64,000 bases of DNA from Mesostigma viride (GCA_009746045.1 RPFO01000034.1:2435971-2499970), one strand, 5' to 3'. Numbered from the stretch's first letter, positions 1 to 9,887 are shown. Notes: a model not told the origin generated them from the sequence alone. Numbers and translations: made by a program.

Positions 1-2600
1 TTGAAGGATGCCCTAAATTCCACGTTCCTCGTGCGCAAGGAGGACGCGTCGGCGGACTTCTACGACTTCATCATCGAGGGAGATTACGACGGGTTCCTCC
101 TTCCGGAGAAGGAGCAGAAAGGGTCGATGCAAAAGGAGCTTCCGACCAGCTTTTGGCAGCAAAAGACCGTCGATGGTTCGGCGTGTCTTTGCCTCGACAA
201 GCGCGCGTTCGGCAACTCGGACATGGAGAACACGTTCTGGCAGTTTTTACCCGATCCGGCGACCCACTTCGTCGTGAAGAACGAGAAACGGCTCGCGAAA
301 ACGATCGGGACCATGATCATGAACGAATCCACGCTGAAAACCCCCGAGTCGCAGATCCAGTTTGTCGTGCGACTCGCCGCCCACGATTACGTCATGCTGG
401 AATACATCAAGAAGCACAACTACAGCGTGAGGCAACGGACGTTCGGAGACGACATTTTCCCGCCAAGAAGGGCCATCCGTTCATCCCTCCTGGGATCACG
501 TATGTGAACGAGACCCCTTTGCTCCGAGTGGGAGACGACCGCATCGAAGTGCACAGTCTTCTCTCGCGCACCGTCGAAGAGGCCCGTCGCAAACTCCTTC
601 CGTACCCCGACAAGGCGGGGACGCGGGATGACGACCAGGATATCCAGGGTGGGGTCCAGATGATGGTCGACAAGCTGGTGGCCCTTTTCGGAAAGAGCTC
701 CTACGCGGAGATTCTGCGAGACCTTTTCGGGGACAAGGACAACCCCCGGTACCGCGAGTTGGACAACATGTTCTCTTCGGACGCGGACGACTCGTACATG
801 TACGACCGCGAGTACGTCAGCAGAAAGGAGAGGAACATCGACCCGGACTACAGATTGGCCCGCGCTATATACGCGGCGTTGAACGTGATGTGGAGAGTCA
901 ACGACTCGGCGGGCACGAGGACGGACATGCACGGGCTCGACGTCGCGGCTCATATATGGTTCATCGTCCATCACTGCCGCGGAGATCCCAAGTGGATGGA
1001 AGGGAACCTGAAGGAGATGGACGGCGGGAAGATGGAGTACGGCGACCCTGCCACGGTGGACACGAGTTTCAGCGGGACGAAGATCGCCCACGATCAGTGG
1101 AAGAAACTGGGCAAGGTCATCCGTTTCAAACGCGAAACCGTCCTTTCCATTCAGATTTCCCGAAGTCAGTTGGCAGACAAGAACGCCGGGGCGCCGCCCA
1201 TGCGGGTGTCCAAGAGCCTGTTCCGGTGGTTCTTAGAGGCGTTGCCGGACGGTTTCGTGCAGGGAAAGACGATCGTGATGGACGGCGCGTCGGTCCACGG
1301 AAAGCCTCCGGACGATGAGCGACAGAAAAACGCCAACTTAGGAGACCCCGTTTTTCCGGAGGGGGAGTTGAGCGAGTTCGCGACCTTGTTGAGGAAAAGG
1401 GGAGGAGGAGACGGGGTTCTGCATCCCCCGACGCGGAAGACGTACGCTACTCGAAAGCCCGCCCTGCTGTTCCTTCCTCCGTACTCGCCGGAGTACAACC
1501 CCATCGAGCTTTCTTTCAACACCGCAAAGACGTTCATTCGCCGCGAGGCGTCGCGGGTCCCGCGCACGAGGCTGAACCTGTCCTACGTGATCATCAACGC
1601 CTTCCACGTGCTCATCCGGCCTCACGCCATCAAGAACTACATGCTCTGTTCGGGGTACAGGTCCATCGAGAAAAACGTCGTCCCGCTGCCTATCAAGGGC
1701 GCGACCCCTTCGCTGCCATCGTCCACCGAGGCGGACGTCTTCATACCCCCCAGACGCGGCTGCATGGCCCAGTTCGTGGACGGGAAGTACCAGGATCCTT
1801 CGAAGGTGCGCACCCGCGTCGAATCGTTGCAGAATCCGGAAGAGTATCGCGACTACTCGAAAGCCAAACCGGTCACAGAAGATTATCCTGGAAAGCAATA
1901 TCGAGAAGGCATGGATGCGAAGATCCCCGTAACGAGGACGTGCCGAAGGGACACCGCGGATAGCGATCACCAGAGGACGATCGCGAAAGAGAGACTCACA
2001 CGGAGCGTCCGTTCGAATGGGTCTCGCGCTGTCACGGGATGCAGACAAAAGCGGGCCTGGGAATACCGTGCGGGGGAGAAAGTGCGCGTGGCGCTGATCG
2101 GGGCGAAGAAATGGCAAAGCGCCACCATCGCGGACGAACCCGAAGCCGGGGAGAGCAAGCACGATCCGTGGGTGAGCGTAATCCTCGACCGGGACAAACA
2201 AAAGTACAGGGCCCTGATAAGCCGGATCCGGCCGAGCAGGGAGGCCGTCAATTTGCAAAACGAGAACGCGGCCAAGCGTCAAGAGGACAACGAAAAGCAT
2301 CGAATGGAGTACGTCCAGGCGAGAGCGGCCAAGCGCGCGGAGAAAAACAATAACATGGAACCCGTTCGCAGAGTGCTCGACAAGGAACGAGATCCAGTCG
2401 CGGCCACGAGGCAGTTCATCGCGGCGGTCGTGAAGAGCACGGACGACAAGGACCCGCTGAAAACGTTCCGGGCCAAGAAGAATATATCGATCAGGGACGA
2501 CGAGGTGGTCGCGATTCCGTCCGTTTACTCCTCGCTGCTTTCGTCACTCCCGTCCTCCTCGGCCGGCTCATCGGGCCGGAAGGCCGACCAAAACAAGTAA
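1..2600 (+). pseudogene. Large viral protein gene with a DDE-nuclease-like region, cut by the window edge
   Basis: A long coding stretch runs in from the left edge. Around 1250-1560 it encodes signatures of the IS630/Tc1-mariner DDE superfamily: KTIVMDGASVHGK near 1264, like the second-aspartate block, and LPPYSPEYNPIELSF near 1474, like the final block carrying the acidic residue. I did not find a confident first catalytic aspartate. The N-terminal part (1-900) is a long domain I do not recognise, and the C-terminal third is charged with a coiled-coil-like end. This is either a domesticated transposase domain inside a viral protein or a viral recombinase. Codon use (GC-rich third positions) matches the neighbours. 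The gene looks broken, with about one break. Function beyond the DDE resemblance is unknown. Confidence 0.6.
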
Positions 2601-2638
2601 GCGGACACGATCGTGCAGACCACGGAGAAAATGAACAT
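2525..2638 (-). CDS. Small single-pass membrane protein (37 aa)
   Basis: A short ORF opposite to and overlapping the 3' end of the preceding gene. It reads MFIFSVVCTIVSAYLFWSAF, one membrane span, then a strongly acidic Ser/Glu tail. A hydrophobic helix followed by a short charged tail recurs in this block, which is the main reason to consider it real. The 76-base overlap with a long gene on the other strand argues against it. No homologue recognised. Confidence 0.35.
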   Translation of the reverse strand: MFIFSVVCTIVSAYLFWSAFRPDEPAEEDGSDESSEE

Positions 2639-2668
2639 GGCGCCGGGTCCCCACGCTACGGTTCGAAA

Positions 2669-3154
2669 ATGGTGCGCGTTCGCCGGACGAACGAAAATCT
2701 GGAGACGTATGATAAAGCGTTTCCCATGCCGGTCCACAGGTACGGAAGCAAGTCCCAGGTCTTCCACGACGCCGCCATGATGACCACGAACCGTCTGAAG
2801 AAGGATGACCTCGTGAAGAACGAGAAGACCGGCGAGTACGTGTCCAAGTCGAAGCACCTCGCCGGTCAGAAGGCTCACGGGCACGTGACCGAGTGGGTCG
2901 ACATGACGAAGAAGTTGTACATCGATCTGAACCCCGAGTCGTTTCAGTTGATAGACGACGAGGCGAACCCCGGGTCGAAGAAGACAGCGAAGACGGACGT
3001 GCGACCGTCCGTGGCGTACAAAGACGTGCTCAAGAAGGCCGGAGATTGGACCCTGAGGCAGCTCACTGCCCAATCTCTCGACAACACCGCCGAGAACAAG
3101 CGCAAATTGTGGAAGGCGTACGTCGACGGAGAGATCGCGTTTTCCGAGGAGTGA
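2669..3154 (+). CDS. Hypothetical protein (161 aa)
   Basis: Clean ORF with GC-rich third positions like its neighbours. The protein is soluble, Lys/Asp-rich and has no membrane span or recognisable motif. It starts about 70 bases after the preceding gene and ends shortly before the next one, so the three plus-strand genes 2669-3726 form a tight tandem run. The ATG at 2669 is the first in frame. I do not recognise the family. Confidence 0.65.
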   Translation: MVRVRRTNENLETYDKAFPMPVHRYGSKSQVFHDAAMMTTNRLKKDDLVKNEKTGEYVSKSKHLAGQKAHGHVTEWVDMTKKLYIDLNPESFQLIDDEANPGSKKTAKTDVRPSVAYKDVLKKAGDWTLRQLTAQSLDNTAENKRKLWKAYVDGEIAFSEE

Positions 3155-3207
3155 TTCGTGCGCCGGAGATTTCGTTTTTTTTTTCGGCAGGCATCATATC
3201 ATACAGC

Positions 3208-3726
3208 ATGCCGCGTGTATGGGTGTTTGTGGACCTCGATCAATGCGCGAAAGACGCGTGTTGCATCGACACGAGCCGGTGCACGGTGGTCGGGTACTGC
3301 GGGAAGGCGTACGAGGGGCCGGTTCCGACGGGGTGCGAGGTGATGAGATCGGACTCCATGATCAAGGAGGCCGCGGACACGCTGTTCTATTACGATCTCG
3401 GACGACGGGTCGCGAATAAAGAGATCGACGGCCAGAACGACACCGTGTACGTTCTTTCGCGAGACGCCGCGTGGCATAACGCATGGTTCCATCTTATATC
3501 GGACGGCGTGTGCAAGGCCAAGATGTGCGCAGTTCTTCGAGAACTTCCTGACGAGTTACGACGCGAAGAGAGAGAGTCCCTGAACGAAGTCCTGGCTTCC
3601 GGACCGCCTCTTCCGAAGACTTCCAAGGGCGTCGAGAACTACGTCATGAATAACGTCCCCCCTCTGCTCCGTGCGGCCGCTCGTATCGAAATACTGAGCC
3701 GGCTAGGAGGGGAGAATATCTCCTAG
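3208..3726 (+). CDS. Hypothetical protein, possibly PIN-like (172 aa)
   Basis: Starts at the ATG at 3208, just after a T-run and an ATCATATCATAC stretch that could be a promoter. The N-terminus VWVFVDLDQ is a hydrophobic strand ending in Asp, and DTVYVLSRDAAWHNAW follows near residue 75. This spacing is reminiscent of PIN/NYN-type nuclease folds (acidic residue at the end of strand 1, then a D-x-V-x-V-x-S-x-D block), but that is only a fold-level guess. Several Cys residues lie between residues 12 and 45. Other possibilities are open. Confidence 0.6.
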   Translation: MPRVWVFVDLDQCAKDACCIDTSRCTVVGYCGKAYEGPVPTGCEVMRSDSMIKEAADTLFYYDLGRRVANKEIDGQNDTVYVLSRDAAWHNAWFHLISDGVCKAKMCAVLRELPDELRREERESLNEVLASGPPLPKTSKGVENYVMNNVPPLLRAAARIEILSRLGGENIS

Positions 3727-3747
3727 TACTCTTAGTATGCAGCGAAC

Positions 3748-3960
3748 ATGTCAGCACCGGTCGTGTTGGTGTTCCTTTTCATGGTGCTTGTCTCCGCGGC
3801 GGAATGGATACGCTGGGTCCGGTGGCAACCCGTATGGGACTTGGCGTGTCCGGAGTATTACGTCATGGAACGAAAGACACTGCCCATCCCGCCTGTGATC
3901 CCGATCAATTTCGACGCCAGGCCAGAGGAGAGGATGGTCTTGGGCCCGCATATATTCTAA
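3748..3960 (+). CDS. Small membrane protein (70 aa)
   Basis: N-terminal hydrophobic helix VVLVFLFMVLVSAAEW, then a Pro-rich soluble tail. It could be a signal-anchored virion membrane protein; many giant-virus genes have this shape. It lies 21 bases after the previous stop and 17 bases before the next start, in the same orientation. Family not recognised. Confidence 0.6.
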   Translation: MSAPVVLVFLFMVLVSAAEWIRWVRWQPVWDLACPEYYVMERKTLPIPPVIPINFDARPEERMVLGPHIF

Positions 3961-3977
3961 ACCAATAGTACGAATCC

Positions 3978-4316
3978 ATGTCATCCGCGATCATCATCAC
4001 CGAAAACGGGGTCAAGGAGGAGATTGGAAAGACGTTGGACAAGGTCCTCGACAACAACGTTTCGTTCCCGGTCACCCAGGACCACGTTCAATCCTTCCTC
4101 ACGCTGGGCGCGAGGCTCGACCCGTCCTTGGAATGCATGAGACTCAAGGGCGGTGTCCACGCCGCAAACTTCAACAAAGCCATCACCGTCGACGATCGCG
4201 TCACGGCGCCGTACCTCCACATGTACTGGGAAGACATGAAACGGTCCGATAGGTACCTAGAGTTCCCGATCGTCACCAGCGCACTCAGGCCAGAGCCGTG
4301 TAGGTTACCCATTTAG
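3978..4316 (+). CDS. Hypothetical protein (112 aa)
   Basis: Complete ORF of a soluble protein without membrane spans or known motif, following the 70-aa membrane-protein gene closely. Third positions are GC-rich, as in surrounding viral genes. Nothing further can be said about its role. Confidence 0.6.
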   Translation: MSSAIIITENGVKEEIGKTLDKVLDNNVSFPVTQDHVQSFLTLGARLDPSLECMRLKGGVHAANFNKAITVDDRVTAPYLHMYWEDMKRSDRYLEFPIVTSALRPEPCRLPI

Positions 4317-4370
4317 TTTGAGTGCTTGCACCATAATTGTGTTGTTGTATTATTATGAATAAAGAATTGA

Positions 4371-4577
4371 ATGCTTGCCTCTATTTCCATTGTCGCGTTG
4401 ACAGGCTTTCTTATGCGCCCCGCCCCGCCTCCCGCGAGGGACGTGGTCGGGGAAGACGTGGTACTAGCTTCTAAACCGATGGTGCCGACAGAGTCGAGAG
4501 GGTACGAACCCGTGCCCATGTACACGACGAGGGGCGGGTACGGCCCCGCGCCGCCTGATTACGTAACGGATCGCTAG
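4371..4577 (+). CDS. Small membrane or secreted protein (68 aa)
   Basis: Starts with MLASISIVALTGFL, one hydrophobic helix that could be a signal peptide or anchor, then a Pro/Gly/Tyr-rich tail (RGGYGPAPPDYVTDR). An AT-rich stretch with TATTATGAATAAAG precedes the ATG and is a plausible promoter. Similar single-helix proteins occur repeatedly in this block. Unknown function. Confidence 0.55.
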   Translation: MLASISIVALTGFLMRPAPPPARDVVGEDVVLASKPMVPTESRGYEPVPMYTTRGGYGPAPPDYVTDR

Positions 4578-4592
4578 TCTTGCTCGATATCG

Positions 4593-6092
4593 TTGCAAGA
4601 AGCTCATGACGAGTTATCTGAACTGCGGAAATACAAGAAAAAGATGGAGAAAGAAGCCGCACAACACGACGAGTTACAGAGGAATCTGGAGGAAGCGACA
4701 AAAAACGTACAAAATCTGAAGACAGAGCTCGCCAGAGCGCGCAATTTGACCCCGGCCAATGTACAGGAGTTACTAGAGCAACGAGAACGTGAAAAGGCGC
4801 AATTATATGAAGAAAATCAAGCCGTTATTGCAAGAAGAAACGAACTAGATGCCGAATTGCGACGACAACTGCAGGAGGTGATTCCGAAACAGAATAAGGA
4901 GTTGCAATTGGCGTCACAAAACATTATCGAATTGAAATCGACAATTCAGGAGGCCGCGAGAAAGGAACAGCAATTGTCTTCCTTGTTGCGCGAGTATCAA
5001 GAAAAGAACGAACGTGCAGAAGAGGAGCTCGCCACGTTGAGAGCAAATTACGACACATCTGACAATGGTAACTTTGAACTTCGAGAACGTATAGAGTCGC
5101 TGCAGCAAGAAATTGAAGCACGCAACAAAGCAGCCGGGGCGTTAGACGCAAGTATTCTGACCGAGCGGGGTTTGCATGAAGATGCGCTCGCAAGTCTGCG
5201 CAACGAACTCGCGCTCGAGAGGAAATCGCGTGAAGCCGATCAGAGTTACGCTTCATCGTTGAAGGGATCGCTGGAAAGCACCCTGCGCGAGTATAAGGAT
5301 ACTAGTGAGAAATTGCGCAATGCTGAAGAACTGGCCTCACAACTACCCGGACTCCAAGAAGAACTAAAAATCAAAACATCCCTGTTCGACGAATCAAATG
5401 CCCGTGTCGACGAACTCATGCGCAAACTCGCCGAGGCCGAAGCGCGACATGAAGCCGCCGTTAAGTCGTTAGCAAGCTCGCGCGAATTGTCTGAACAAGA
5501 ACGTACCACACGCGAAAAGGCTGCAGAGACCGAGGCAAAAAATGTTCGACTTTTGAAGGCAGAATTGAAAAACAACCAGATAATGTCCACGGTTGCAGGG
5601 AAGATCATGCTCAACCGCATAGTCGCGGCCAAGGCGCAAGCCAACCGAATTCCCGAATTACAATCGAAATTGGAAGGCTTACAGAAGACCAACTCTTACT
5701 TGAAAAAGAAAGTGCACGCGCTCACCGACAAAACGAGAGCCGCTCCGAGAGGGTTTTACAAACTAGACGACCGTCGCAATTACCAAACCAAACAAAATGA
5801 ACACGCGCTCCTACGAATGGTCCGCCCTTTAATGACTGTCGTGAAGGACGAATTTGGACGCCGTCTCCAGGCAGCGAGTGCAACGAACGAGGATTTAGAG
5901 AAACAGTTGCGGTTGTTGACCGATTCGCTAGCTACTTCTCAAGCGACAAATCGTCAATTAGAAAGGGAACTGGGGTTGTTAGGCCAAGCGCGACACCCAT
6001 CGACGTCTCGAAAACGGATGCGCGAACAAGACCCGGATATAGAGGGCGTAGTGAATGGGATTACGAGAACGGTCGATATGGCAGCCCAATAG
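4593..6092 (+). CDS. Long coiled-coil protein (about 480-499 aa)
   Basis: Almost the entire product is heptad-rich Glu/Lys/Leu/Gln helix, like SMC- or myosin-rod-type coiled coils, ending in a short basic tail. The frame is open from 4578, but the first ATG is at 4644 (MEKEAAQHDE); 4593 would need a TTG start, so 4644 is the safer choice. Base composition is clearly more AT-rich than the genes on either side (many TTA, AAT and GAA codons), which suggests a different origin or different constraint. Its 3' end overlaps the convergent NifS-like gene by about 30 bases. A structural or scaffold role is possible but is inference. Confidence 0.7.
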   Translation: MQEAHDELSELRKYKKKMEKEAAQHDELQRNLEEATKNVQNLKTELARARNLTPANVQELLEQREREKAQLYEENQAVIARRNELDAELRRQLQEVIPKQNKELQLASQNIIELKSTIQEAARKEQQLSSLLREYQEKNERAEEELATLRANYDTSDNGNFELRERIESLQQEIEARNKAAGALDASILTERGLHEDALASLRNELALERKSREADQSYASSLKGSLESTLREYKDTSEKLRNAEELASQLPGLQEELKIKTSLFDESNARVDELMRKLAEAEARHEAAVKSLASSRELSEQERTTREKAAETEAKNVRLLKAELKNNQIMSTVAGKIMLNRIVAAKAQANRIPELQSKLEGLQKTNSYLKKKVHALTDKTRAAPRGFYKLDDRRNYQTKQNEHALLRMVRPLMTVVKDEFGRRLQAASATNEDLEKQLRLLTDSLATSQATNRQLERELGLLGQARHPSTSRKRMREQDPDIEGVVNGITRTVDMAAQ

Positions 6093-7203
6093 CACGAAGA
6101 AGTTCCGAAACATCCTCTTCCGTCGTCTTGTTGCTCATCCCGATCCGCACGGTCCCGAGTTCCAGTTTCCGCGGCAGCCCGATCGCTTGTAACGTCTCGC
6201 TCCTCTTCAGAAGGTGGCACGCCGACCCCGTGGACACCGCGATGCCCTTCTTCGCTAGTCTCTTCACGAGCGCCCGAGAACTTCGGACGGGCAACGCGAC
6301 CGATACGAGGTTCGGCAATGCCTTCGCAGGCAGTTTGGGACCGTGAACCACGCCTCCCATTTGCACGAGTCTCCCCACAAGCGCCCGCCGCATCTTCCGC
6401 AACCTCGCAACGTCGGCCCTCCCTCGCAAGCAGTTTAGCCGGACGGCTTCTGCGAGCGCACATATCAGCGGTGGCGACTCCGTCCCTGGCCTCACGGCCC
6501 GCTCCTGCCCGCCCCCCCACGTCAGCGGGGACAGACATGACGGGTCTTTCCGCAACACGAGGGCGCCCACGCCTTTCACGGAATGGATCTTGTGGCCCGA
6601 TAAGACGTAACTGTCCAGCGCTTTCACTCCCCGGATCCTGAACTTGCCCGCCGCCTGCGTCGTGTCCGAGTGGAAGTGCACGTGCCTGCCAATGACCTTG
6701 CGTATCGCCGGCAGGTCCTGCAGCGTGCCGATCTCGTTGTTGGCGTACATGATGCTCACGAGCTTGACCCGGCTCCCGTGCTTCTTCATGGCCGCGCGCA
6801 AGGCGTCCATCTGGACGAACCCCTCCCCGTCCACGGGGATCTTCTCCACCACGATCTTGTGCTCCTTCGTCAAGTGGTCCAGCGGTTTGATGCCCGCTGG
6901 GTGCTCGATCGCCGACGTGATGACGACTCCTTCGTACCCGTGCTTCTCCATGACGCCGTTGAGCACGATGTTCATGGACTCGGTGGCGCCCGAGGTGAAT
7001 ATGATCGACTTGGCAGGCTCGTGGAGGTGCCGCGCGATCGCCGCCCTCGCCTCTTCGACCACTTGCCTCGCCCGCTTCCCGATCTCGTGGGAAGAGGACG
7101 GGTTGCCGTACAGCTGGTTCGCGACCGCCGTCATGACGCGCACGACTTCCGGGTACGGTTTGGTCGTGCTGATGTTGTCCAGATACACTTCTCTCCCCCC
7201 CAT
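6061..7203 (-). CDS. NifS/IscS-like cysteine desulfurase family aminotransferase (380 aa)
   Basis: Full-length class V aminotransferase. The PLP-binding lysine is K205 in LSGHKIHS, H101 lies in IEHP, D180 in FHSDTTQ, and the mobile-loop cysteine is C329 in STGSACHLL. These are the hallmarks of cysteine desulfurases, which take sulfur from cysteine to form a persulfide. Length matches bacterial IscS/NifS (about 380-400). NifS-like proteins occur in several giant viruses, including African swine fever virus. The start at 7203 is followed by a good N-terminus (VYLDNISTT). The 83 bases to the divergent plus-strand gene at 7287 probably hold both promoters. The family call is firm; the sulfur-transfer activity is inferred from conserved residues. 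Confidence 0.92.
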   Translation of the reverse strand: MGGREVYLDNISTTKPYPEVVRVMTAVANQLYGNPSSSHEIGKRARQVVEEARAAIARHLHEPAKSIIFTSGATESMNIVLNGVMEKHGYEGVVITSAIEHPAGIKPLDHLTKEHKIVVEKIPVDGEGFVQMDALRAAMKKHGSRVKLVSIMYANNEIGTLQDLPAIRKVIGRHVHFHSDTTQAAGKFRIRGVKALDSYVLSGHKIHSVKGVGALVLRKDPSCLSPLTWGGGQERAVRPGTESPPLICALAEAVRLNCLRGRADVARLRKMRRALVGRLVQMGGVVHGPKLPAKALPNLVSVALPVRSSRALVKRLAKKGIAVSTGSACHLLKRSETLQAIGLPRKLELGTVRIGMSNKTTEEDVSELLRAIGLPYRPFS

Positions 7204-7286
7204 GTCCGTACGTACGTATACCTATCTGCAGAGATTTGGAGAGCGCGCGCTTCGAGAAGCGGAAAAAGATCGAGAGGGAGTATAAA

Positions 7287-8033
7287 ATGGGGAAGATCCG
7301 TCTGTCTCGAGGCGACCAGATGGTGTCTGTGGACTTCGTGCCTCGTATTCCGCTCTCCATGGACGTCGACGAGAACCGCCCCGTGAAGAAACGTTCTCGC
7401 AAGGCGAACCGAGTCGCGCAGGCGGAGACGGCGGTCAGAGAACCGCTTGCGGACATCACGGACCGGCTCGTCACCGCTGTCGTAGCGGAAGACGAGGACA
7501 AGAAACGAGGGTACGAGAGTTTCTCGATCCCCAACACTCTGGCGGAGAGCTTCATCGAGTTTCTGATCAAGCCGGACAAGACGGTCCACGTGGGAGCTCT
7601 GTGTTCCGCCATGAACTCGAACCCGAAGGACGTGTTCGGGTCGGACTCGGCGTGGATATCCACCGAGGAGGTCGCGAGGGTGCTCGCGACGAACAAGAAA
7701 CTCAAGCCCCTTCGCGACTCGTTCGCGGAGATGGTGCTGAGCATGCAGGAGATCAACAGCGAGGACGACAAGGAAAACCTCGTCCCCTACCGTTGCGTGG
7801 ACTTCCTGAAGGCGGTGTACGGCCACAACCGGTTTGACGCACTCCACTTGATCAATTTCGGCGGGGTCGTGTTCAACGAGTACAAACGCGTTCACGGGAC
7901 GTCGCCGCCCACGAGAGGGGACGGGTACAAAATGTACTTCCGGAAGGACATCCCGCTCATGAAGGCGGCGTTTGACGCCTGGGAAAAGAAGCTAGACGCG
8001 CAAGATGTCCGGGGTCACGCCGAAACGGATTGA
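7287..8033 (+). CDS. Hypothetical protein with basic N-terminus (248 aa)
   Basis: The first in-frame ATG is at 7287, directly after TATAAA (7281-7286). That is an unusually short TATA-ATG distance, so the real start may instead be the ATG at 7320 (MVSVDF). The N-terminus has a KKRSRK patch that could be a nuclear signal. The C-terminal 150 residues are a compact soluble domain (segments IEFLIKPDKTVHVGALCSAM and GYKMYFRKDIPLMKAAFDAW) that resembles viral DNA-associated or helix-turn-helix-like domains, but I cannot name it. Divergent from the NifS-like gene. Confidence 0.65.
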   Translation: MGKIRLSRGDQMVSVDFVPRIPLSMDVDENRPVKKRSRKANRVAQAETAVREPLADITDRLVTAVVAEDEDKKRGYESFSIPNTLAESFIEFLIKPDKTVHVGALCSAMNSNPKDVFGSDSAWISTEEVARVLATNKKLKPLRDSFAEMVLSMQEINSEDDKENLVPYRCVDFLKAVYGHNRFDALHLINFGGVVFNEYKRVHGTSPPTRGDGYKMYFRKDIPLMKAAFDAWEKKLDAQDVRGHAETD

Positions 8034-8279
8034 CGGAAGGGACTTGTCTAGCCCCGAGGAAGGGACCCTGTGGAAAATCGTCCTATTTATTAAACATCTA
8101 ATGAAAACATTCCCTTATGCGCAACATACGCTTTTGCACCAAAAATGACGCTCATCACTACTGACGCACTGAGACCCACAATTACGCCAAAATTTCATTG
8201 TTGCGTTGTTGTCCTTATCGATGTCCCCTGTAGATTTTGACGAGACCATACACGCATGTTTATGATATGCATGCAGAAA

Positions 8280-8543
8280 TTATTCAATGCCGGAGTAAAC
8301 TGGATTAAAGTTTACAGATACGCCACGGCGGTATCGGTATAGTCGTATCCTGTCAAAAATGATATAAGATAACGACCCGACGCCAAGGGACATGCCTAAA
8401 CCGGCCAGGATCATGAAACCTTGCCGCCGTTGATCCGAGTCCCCTTTCTTTTTTCCGCGGACGATCAAAAATGTCATGGTTCCTCCCAAGGCGAACCCTA
8501 AGATCGTGAAGGCAACAAGGACCCAGAAGAACCAGTCGAACAT
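8280..8543 (-). CDS. Two-span membrane protein (87 aa)
   Basis: Helices at about residues 4-28 and 45-62 with a basic loop (RGKKKGDSDQRRQG) between and a Tyr/Arg-rich tail. Size and topology match the 87-aa protein at 34928-35191. Third positions are less GC-rich than most neighbours. The 246 bases before its stop (8034-8279) hold no gene I can support. Confidence 0.65.
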   Translation of the reverse strand: MFDWFFWVLVAFTILGFALGGTMTFLIVRGKKKGDSDQRRQGFMILAGLGMSLGVGSLSYIIFDRIRLYRYRRGVSVNFNPVYSGIE

Positions 8544-8599
8544 GTTTACAAACGACTTCGATATTATTATTTAACAAATGTATAGTACATGTCACGGCG

Positions 8600-8944
8600 A
8601 TGAAAGCGTTCACAGAACCGAAGTACGTCATCACAATCCTGATACTATGCGCAGTTGCCACAATCGCGTCCGGCGTCTCGTCCCTGCTGACGGGACGGAC
8701 GGCAAAACGAGGCCCTTCGGAATGGTTAGTGGATATGCAAGACCAGAGAGAGTCGGACCCGGCCGGGGTCGCCGCCACCATACAGACGCGCGTCCAAAAG
8801 TACCGCAAAGCGGCGAAGATACTCGCGATGATGACGTTCACGTCGTTGGGCGTGTTCGGTATCTACGTCTCCCTCGTCGCGTTTTTCCACTTCCGGCCCT
8901 CGAAGCCGGTGTACAGGGAAGCGTCCTCCGTTACGACTGCGTGA
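8600..8944 (+). CDS. Two-span membrane protein (114 aa)
   Basis: Hydrophobic helices at about residues 8-30 and 71-94 with a basic, charged middle section. Divergent from the membrane gene ending at 8543, with only 56 bases between starts, so promoters must overlap. Its end meets the convergent EsV-1-7-type gene. No family recognised. Confidence 0.65.
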   Translation: MKAFTEPKYVITILILCAVATIASGVSSLLTGRTAKRGPSEWLVDMQDQRESDPAGVAATIQTRVQKYRKAAKILAMMTFTSLGVFGIYVSLVAFFHFRPSKPVYREASSVTTA

Positions 8945-9616
8945 GCGCTCTAGCGAACTCTTCTTCGAAGTCCTCGTCGCCCCCCCGGTAGGAGGAGTCG
9001 TTTTCCGCTTGGAACCGAGCAGTCCGCGGATGTAATCGTCCGGGTCGGCGCTCGTCAAGTTTTCGACGGGCGACACTTCCCTCGCTCGTTTCGTGGCGCA
9101 CTCGAGCGTGGCGACACGCGCCAACGCGGTTTCCAACCGCGACTCCAACCGGTTCACGCGGTCTTCTAGTTGCTCGACCTTGGACGCCGTCGCCTTCGCT
9201 CTTTGGCGCTCGGAGGACTCGTTGCCTCTCACGTACATGGGCGCCTTGAGGCACCCCAACGGGTGCGTGTCACAGCCCGAGTTGGGAGGGGGGAGAGGGA
9301 GACACGGTCCGAACGGGTCGAACAGCCGGCCTTCGTGGACGACTTGCAGGCCGAAGCGGCCTTCCCACCCCGGATGCGGGATGGGAACGCACTCGGCGGA
9401 GAACCGCGCGTCTTCCACGACGACCATGCCTCGGACTTTGTGTCTCCCGCACCGCACGCTGCCGGTCGGGTTGTCTTGGAACGCGTACCCGGCCTTGCAA
9501 TCACAGCCCGGGACGGAACACGACTTTACGAAGGAGACCCCCACGGCTCTCAGCCACGGGAGGTCCGTGGGCTTCACGTCCATGTAGCAGCCGACGATGG
9601 GGGGAGAGACGGCCAT
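8726..9616 (-). pseudogene. EsV-1-7-type cysteine-motif protein
   Basis: Residues about 33-70 carry the spacing C-x4-C-(about 17)-C-x2-H followed by KVRGMV. This matches the EsV-1-7 motif known from Ectocarpus virus EsV-1 and from algal developmental proteins such as IMMEDIATE UPRIGHT. A Pro/Cys region and then a coiled coil (VEQLEDRVNRLESRLETALA) follow. A TTTTTTATAG element lies about 55 bases upstream of the start. The frame as it stands runs far into the convergent membrane-protein gene, so the true gene is probably shorter. It looks broken, with about one break. Only one copy of the motif is evident. Function is unknown; DNA or protein binding is inference. Confidence 0.65.
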
Positions 9617-9761
9617 GGTGGCAAGGTCCAGCGTCTCGTACGTCGTGCGCGGTCCAGCGCCTCGCTCGTGCTTTTTTATAGAGACGACTCGGCAGAAGGT
9701 ACGGCACTAGAGCGCCCGTATGCACTTCCGCCCTTTTTAAGTTAACTCCACGTCAGCCGGA

Positions 9762-9887
9762 TCAAAAGGAGAAGGCGGTCCAGAAATCGTGGGGACGGTG
9801 CGTGCGTCGTCTGCGCCTGACGCCGGCCCTGGCGCCGTGGCTCTTCTTCACGAACCGGCCCTTCTTGTCGCGCTTCGGTAACGCCAT
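9762..9887 (-). CDS. Very small basic protein (41 aa)
   Basis: Short ORF beginning MALPKRDKKGRFVKKSHG and rich in Arg/Lys/His. The KRDKKGRFVKK pattern is seen in short basic proteins of large DNA viruses, and the sequence would suit nucleic-acid binding. It occupies most of the otherwise empty 9617-9996 interval. ACTAGTATAC at 9899-9908, just upstream on its own strand, is a plausible promoter. Too short for certainty. Confidence 0.5.
   Translation of the reverse strand: MALPKRDKKGRFVKKSHGARAGVRRRRRTHRPHDFWTAFSF

Noticed and set aside
1338-2300. 320-aa minus ORF
   Set aside because: Antisense of a high-GC coding region, no motif.
5954-7771. 605-aa minus ORF over the NifS-like gene
   Set aside because: Runs out of frame through the NifS-like gene and into the divergent gene; composition is typical of a shadow.
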